DNA from: Labilithrix sp.
GTDB taxonomy: Bacteria; Myxococcota; Polyangia; Polyangiales; Polyangiaceae
NCBI GenBank assembly: GCA_028287035.1
Contig: JAQBQL010000092.1
Location: 1-25,711 of the forward strand
Reading direction: 5' to 3'
DNA: 25,711 nucleotides
In this document: in pieces, positions 22,156-25,711 of the stretch
Layout of the letters: each line of letters begins with the position of its first letter
Position numbering within the stretch: position 1 is the stretch's first letter
Notes under the pieces: model-generated
The model's database searches: none
Told to the model about the DNA's origin: nothing
The model's input: the letters and a program-made list of their open reading frames with translations, nothing else
Program-made: the position numbers and the translations under genes

Positions 22156-22912
22156 CGCCGCGCAGGAGGGCCCGCACGTCCATGGCGAGCGCCTGATCGA
22201 ACCAGATGGGCAGGACGACCTGGCCGACGAGCTCGGCGACCGGCAACGGGAGATCCGCGAGCACGGCCGGGAAGGACGGCGCGGCGATGCGCCGGTACGG
22301 ATTGGTGGCGGCGCCGACGTGGCCGTAGACATGGAAGCCGGACGCGCCGAGCGCCTCGGGGCTGCGCGGACGAGGATCGGCGGGGTCGTCGACCACCCGG
22401 CAGCCGGTGCACGCACCCTCCGCATGGAGCGCCGCGTAGGCGCCGGCGTCGATGGCGGGAAAGAGGAGCGCGAGGCCGATCGGTGACGAGGCCTCCTTCG
22501 CAGACCAGGCCCTTCCGATCTCGCCGAGCACGGGCGAGCTCCCCGTCACGAGGAGCGGATAGCCACCGAGCGCGTGCTCGTGCAGCGCGCCGCCGTCCGC
22601 GGCCGTGGGGACATCGAAGACCGCCTCGCGGACCCGTCGCTCCGCGCCCCGGTAGCCGGCGAGCTCACCCTCGGCCTCGATCGTCGCCGCCGCCGCCCGG
22701 TCCTCGGCGAGCACGCCGAGGGCGCCGTCGGACAGCGACGGGGTCGCGTCGGCCGGGATCGGGCCGCGCTCGCCGCCCATGAAGAACGCCACGTGCCCCC
22801 GCCGGTCCACCGCGAACCAGTCGGAGTCGAGCCGCGGGCCCGCGATCCCGCGCGCCGCCTCGCGCATCGTGCCGAGCAGCTCCTGCATCCCCTTGGTCGA
22901 GCCGCTGGACAT
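22151..22912 (-). CDS. Protein of unknown function, 253 residues
   Basis: I do not recognise a named family. The product opens with a helical stretch (MQELLGTMREAARGIAG), then DSDWFAVDRRGHVAFFMGGE, GPIPADATP and alternating strand/helix segments, with a CTGC pair (EGACTGCRVVDD) in the second half, then GFHVYGHVGAATNPYRRI and a hydrophobic end (LVGQVVLPIWF). It has no signal peptide, so it should be cytoplasmic. The W-x-x-x-D-x-x-G-x-x-A pattern near the start resembles proteins whose first domain senses or binds other proteins, but this is only an impression. ATG 22912 is preceded by GAGGG at suitable spacing. Codon use matches its neighbours. It diverges from argD by 118 bp. Confidence 0.75.
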   Translation of the reverse strand: MSSGSTKGMQELLGTMREAARGIAGPRLDSDWFAVDRRGHVAFFMGGERGPIPADATPSLSDGALGVLAEDRAAAATIEAEGELAGYRGAERRVREAVFDVPTAADGGALHEHALGGYPLLVTGSSPVLGEIGRAWSAKEASSPIGLALLFPAIDAGAYAALHAEGACTGCRVVDDPADPRPRSPEALGASGFHVYGHVGAATNPYRRIAAPSFPAVLADLPLPVAELVGQVVLPIWFDQALAMDVRALLRGG

Positions 22913-22989
22913 CGCTGGTACCCTCGATTTGTCCGATCTGGGACTCTTGCACGGACCAGTTTGCGCTCATGATCCGTGGATGCAACAGG

Positions 22990-23019
22990 TTCTCACGCAG
23001 GCGTCGCCTCGACTAGACT
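22990..23019 (+). promoter_or_regulatory. Possible argD promoter giving a leaderless or very short leader transcript
   Basis: TTCTCA (22990-22995) and TAGACT (23014-23019), 18 bp apart, match the -35 and -10 consensus at four of six positions each. The -10 ends 11 bases before the ATG at 23031, and no Shine-Dalgarno run is present, as in leaderless genes. The gap 22913-23030 is a 118-bp divergent region; a promoter for the leftward gene was not found. Confidence 0.3.
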
Positions 23020-23030
23020 CGGCGTCCACC

Positions 23031-24236
23031 ATGTCCAAGAGCCCCGAGCTGCTCGCGCTCGCGTCGAAGCACCTCTACCCGAACTACCGGCCCTCGCCGA
23101 TCGTCCTCGCCCGCGGCAAGGGCTGCGAGGTGTTCGACGTCGACGGTCGGCGCTGGCTCGACCTCATGGCGGGCGTCGCCGTGTCGTCGGTCGGGCACGC
23201 GCATCCGAGGCTCGTGAGCGCGGTGGCCGAGCAGGCGGGGCGCCTGATGCACGTGTCGAACTACTTCTACAACGAGCAGAACATCCTGCTTGCGCGCGAT
23301 CTCTGCGCGAAGTCGGGCTTCGATCGCGCGCTCTTCGGCAACTCCGGCGCGGAGGCCAACGAGGCGCTCTTCAAGCTCGCGCGCCGGCACTTCTGGAACC
23401 TCGGCGACAAGGGCCGCACCACGATCCTCGCGTTCGACAACGCCTTCCACGGCCGCACCATGGGCGCGCTCTCGATGACCGGCACGCCGAAGTACCGCGA
23501 GGGGTTCGGCGCAGTCGAGGGCGTCGTGCACGTCCCGTACGGCGATCTCGACGCGGTGAAGGCCAAGATGGGCCCGCACGTCGCGGCCGTCATGTTCGAG
23601 CCGGTGCAGGGCGAGGGCGGCGTGCTGCCGGCGCCGGCCGGCTTCGCGCACGGTCTTCGCGAAGCGTGCGACGAGCACGGCGCGCTCCTCTTCTTCGACG
23701 AGGTGCAGACCGGGATCGGGCGGCTCGGCCGCTGGTTCGGCTACTCGGACAGCAGCGTGAAGCCCGACGCGGTGTCGCTCGCGAAGGGCCTCGGCGGCGG
23801 CTTCCCGATCGGCGCGATCCTCACCACCGAGGCGCTCGCCGGCGCGCTTCCCGCCGGGACGCACGGCTCCACGTACGGCGGCAACCCGCTCGCCTCGTGC
23901 ACGGCGCGGACGGTTCTCCAGATCCTCGAGGAGGAGGACCTCGTCGCGGGCGCGAAGACGAAGGGGCAGGCGCTCTCGACCATGCTCGAGACGGTCGCCC
24001 GCGACCTGCCGAACGTCTGCGAGAAGGAGCGCGGCGAAGGCCTCCTCCGCGGGCTCGTGCTGAAGCCCGGGTTCCTCGCGCGCGACGTGCTGCCGAAGCT
24101 CGCCGACGCGGGCGTGCTCCTCACGGCGGCCGGTGATCGCGTGCTCCGCTTCACGCCGCCGCTCGTCGTGACCGAGGCGCAGCTCACCGAGGGCGTCGCG
24201 GTCGTGCGCAAGGTCCTGACCGCGCTCTCTACCTGA
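23031..24236 (+). CDS. argD: Acetylornithine/succinylornithine aminotransferase (class III, PLP-dependent)
   Basis: ArgD transfers the amino group from glutamate to N-acetylglutamate semialdehyde in arginine synthesis. The 401-residue product has the length and landmarks of the family: LYPNYRPSPIVLARGKGCEV, LDLMAGVAVSSVGHAHP, NYFYNEQN, FGNSGAEANEALFKLAR (PLP phosphate loop), AFHGRTMGALSMTG, FEPVQGEGGV, LLFFDEVQTGIGRLG with the PLP-ring aspartate, and SLAKGLGGGFPIGA with the Schiff-base lysine K252, then HGSTYGGNPLAS. ATG 23031 is supported because the conserved part begins right after it; the frame open to 22779 overlaps the divergent gene. It may also serve lysine synthesis, as ArgD does elsewhere. 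No other arg gene is in the window. Confidence 0.93.
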   Translation: MSKSPELLALASKHLYPNYRPSPIVLARGKGCEVFDVDGRRWLDLMAGVAVSSVGHAHPRLVSAVAEQAGRLMHVSNYFYNEQNILLARDLCAKSGFDRALFGNSGAEANEALFKLARRHFWNLGDKGRTTILAFDNAFHGRTMGALSMTGTPKYREGFGAVEGVVHVPYGDLDAVKAKMGPHVAAVMFEPVQGEGGVLPAPAGFAHGLREACDEHGALLFFDEVQTGIGRLGRWFGYSDSSVKPDAVSLAKGLGGGFPIGAILTTEALAGALPAGTHGSTYGGNPLASCTARTVLQILEEEDLVAGAKTKGQALSTMLETVARDLPNVCEKERGEGLLRGLVLKPGFLARDVLPKLADAGVLLTAAGDRVLRFTPPLVVTEAQLTEGVAVVRKVLTALST

Positions 24237-24314
24237 GGTCGCGGTCCGAGCGAGCGCGGCAGGTGACTCGCCGCGCTTGACTCGGCGCGCCACGAGGGCC
24301 AAACGGGCAGGGGC

Positions 24315-25711
24315 ATGGACGCGTCGCGTAGCTCGTCGGCCTCTGCCTGCCCGGGCTGCGGCAAGCCGCTCGACCCGCTGCGCGCCGGGCACGTCGCGAT
24401 CCTCGAGGGCGGCTTCCGCTACTTCTGCGGCCCCGAGTGCAAGCTGCTGTACGTCGACGTTGCTTCGAAGCGGATCTCGCTCGAGGCGCTGACCGCGGAG
24501 CCCCCGAGTGTCGCGCCGCCGAGCGTGGCGGCCCGGAGCGTGGCGCCGCCGAGCGTGGCTCCTCCGAGCGTCACGGTGAGCGGCGTCACGAGCGTCGGGG
24601 CTCGCAGCGTCACCATCCGCGAGGTGACGGAGCCCTCGCCCGTGCATGTTCCGTCCTTCCCGTCGCCGTCCTCCTCACCGTCGCCGGTGAGCGCGGCGCG
24701 CGCGAGCGTCTCGCCCCGCAGCGCGCCGGCCGCCGAGGACGAGGCGCCCCCGGCCACGCTGCGATCCGGCGACCCCGCGAGCGACGACCCGGCGTCCGTG
24801 CCGGGCGCAGACCCGGCCGAGGAGGGCGAGGAGGCCGTCGTCGAAGCGCAGCCGCCGTCGCTCGCTCGGCCGCGTCCCGAGCCCGTCCCGCTCCGCGCGA
24901 GCGTCGCCGCCGCTGCGCCGGTCGTCGGCATTGCCTTCGGAGTCGCGGCGTTCGTCGTCTCGCTCGCTGGCGCCGCGGGCGCGCCGCTTCGCCTGCCGTT
25001 CGCGGCGCTCTCGCTCCTCGTGCTGGTCGTGACCACTCTCCTCGCGGCTCGTGATCCGAGCGAGCCCGGGTCGGGCTTCGTGATCGGGCCCGTGCTCCTC
25101 GCCGCCGCTGGCGCGCTCCTGTCGCTGACCACGCACGACCCGCACGCCGAGGCGCACGTCGCCTTCGTCGGCCTCGCCTCCGCGTCGGTCCTCCTCGTCA
25201 TGCAGATGATCACGTGGTCACGCCGCGACGTGGCAGAGGCGAGGGCGCGCATCCTCGCCGGCCTCGACGTCACGGTGCGTGTCGTCACGGGCGCGGGCGA
25301 AGGCTCCGAGGAGATCGCCGCCGCGGCGGTGAAGCCCGGCGAGCAGGTGGTCATCGAGGCCGGCGAGGTGGTCGGCGTGGATGGCATCGTCACCGGCGGT
25401 GAGGCGGAGGTCGCGCCGTGGCTCGACTCGCCGGTGGTGCTCGTGAAGCGCGAGGGCGACCCGGTGGTCGCCGGCGCGACGGTGCTGTCCGGACGGCTCC
25501 GCGTGACCAGCACGTTCGCGGGGGGCGACCGCGCGTGGGTCCGCCTGCACCAGCTCGCCTCGGCGCGCATCGACGTGGCATCCCCGCTGGTCGTGCTCGC
25601 GCGGCAGACCGCGGAGCGCGGCGCGCCGATCGCCGCGCTGCTCGTGGGCGGCGCCACGTACGCGAACAACGGCACGTGGCCGGACGTCCTCGTCGCGGCG
25701 AGCGCCGGCGC
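24315..25711 (+). CDS. P-type-ATPase-like membrane protein with YHS/TRASH-like metal module and degenerate actuator domain; C-terminal part beyond the window
   Basis: The frame is open from ATG 24315 to the window edge (465 residues so far). Residues 12-42 hold four cysteines, C12-x2-C15 and C38-x3-C42, with GGFRYFCGPEC, as in YHS/TRASH metal-sensing modules that precede copper P-type ATPases. Residues 62-185 are low complexity, starting with five 5-residue units (APPSV type) and continuing Ser/Pro/Asp/Glu-rich. Four hydrophobic segments follow (about 197-220, 228-244, 255-272, 282-300). Residues 338-412 resemble a P1B actuator domain: VKPGEQVVIEAGEVVGVDG, then VKREGDPVVAGATVLSG. The TGE motif needed for dephosphorylation is replaced by WLDSPVV (369-375). 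It may be a non-transporting relative or a diverged pump; the DKTG phosphorylation half is not visible. Confidence 0.7.
   Translation, partial: MDASRSSSASACPGCGKPLDPLRAGHVAILEGGFRYFCGPECKLLYVDVASKRISLEALTAEPPSVAPPSVAARSVAPPSVAPPSVTVSGVTSVGARSVTIREVTEPSPVHVPSFPSPSSSPSPVSAARASVSPRSAPAAEDEAPPATLRSGDPASDDPASVPGADPAEEGEEAVVEAQPPSLARPRPEPVPLRASVAAAAPVVGIAFGVAAFVVSLAGAAGAPLRLPFAALSLLVLVVTTLLAARDPSEPGSGFVIGPVLLAAAGALLSLTTHDPHAEAHVAFVGLASASVLLVMQMITWSRRDVAEARARILAGLDVTVRVVTGAGEGSEEIAAAAVKPGEQVVIEAGEVVGVDGIVTGGEAEVAPWLDSPVVLVKREGDPVVAGATVLSGRLRVTSTFAGGDRAWVRLHQLASARIDVASPLVVLARQTAERGAPIAALLVGGATYANNGTWPDVLVAASAG
24498..24572 (+). repeat. Five tandem 15-bp units encoding APPSV-type pentapeptides
   Basis: Five in-frame 15-bp units encode EPPSV, APPSV, AARSV, APPSV and APPSV, and the pattern decays into TVSGV and further x-SV units downstream. 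Units two and four are identical at the base level (GCGCCGCCGAGCGTG), which points to recent slippage or duplication rather than strong selection on sequence. They form the start of the linker between the metal module and the membrane part. Confidence 0.8.

Noticed and set aside
23013..24647. Minus-strand open frame of 544 codons across argD
   Set aside because: Antisense shadow; argD has intact catalytic residues in its own frame.
1..25711. CRISPR array, prophage, transposon or toxin-antitoxin locus
   Set aside because: No regularly spaced repeats, transposase, integrase, terminal inverted repeats or small toxin-antitoxin pair was seen anywhere in the window.

Overview
The window is about 25.7 kb of very GC-rich DNA, with most codons ending in G or C. 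It is densely packed with ordinary-looking chromosomal genes. The composition, the many lipoproteins, the NCGACG-type cysteine motif in one of them, the pairing of a LpoB-like protein with a COG3014-like lipoprotein, and the diderm envelope genes (Lnt, LolA-like, OmpA-like) suggest a myxobacterium-like member of the Myxococcota (former Deltaproteobacteria). This placement is an inference from gene content. I saw no rRNA, tRNA, CRISPR array, insertion sequence, integrase or phage gene.

Layout. 1-2635 (-) is most of RNase R, cut by the window edge. 2741-10182 (+) carries a VKOR-DsbA disulfide enzyme, a MscS-type channel, a LpoB-like and a COG3014-like lipoprotein pair, thyA-folA overlapping by 4 bp, a small cysteine-rich exported protein, and a BtuF-like metal/cobalamin-receptor domain with no signal peptide. 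10190-16237 (-) is a tightly spaced run of seven genes: family 2 glycosyltransferase, C45-type Ntn hydrolase, LolA-like carrier, an unknown 121-residue protein, a GNAT acetyltransferase, an OmpA-domain protein and a cysteine-motif lipoprotein. 16292-17474 (+) holds ybeY and an HU-type DNA-binding protein separated by a 343-bp gap. 17505-19910 (-) is a beta-barrel protein followed by lnt. 20156-22143 (+) is a RlmI-like rRNA methyltransferase overlapping a HAD phosphatase. 22151-22912 (-) is an unrecognised protein. 23031-24236 (+) is argD. 24315 to the end (+) is the N-terminal part of an unusual P-type-ATPase-like protein.

How the genes fit together. The common theme is the cell envelope: disulfide formation (VKOR-DsbA), lipoprotein maturation (Lnt) and carriage (LolA-like), peptidoglycan-synthase activation (LpoB-like), osmotic release (MscS), outer-membrane anchoring (OmpA domain, beta-barrel) and lipid or glycan chemistry (GT2, C45 hydrolase). 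Housekeeping genes for nucleotide/folate supply, arginine synthesis, RNA turnover and rRNA modification are interspersed.

Most unusual items: (1) the last gene, which joins a four-cysteine YHS/TRASH-like module to an actuator-like domain that lacks the TGE motif; (2) the translationally coupled GT2-C45-LolA trio with an unknown small protein; (3) a structured leader with alternative pairings upstream of the rlmI-like gene; (4) the same GCTGA-N7-TCAGC stop-codon hairpin at two convergent junctions; and (5) a patch of AT-ending codons inside ybeY.
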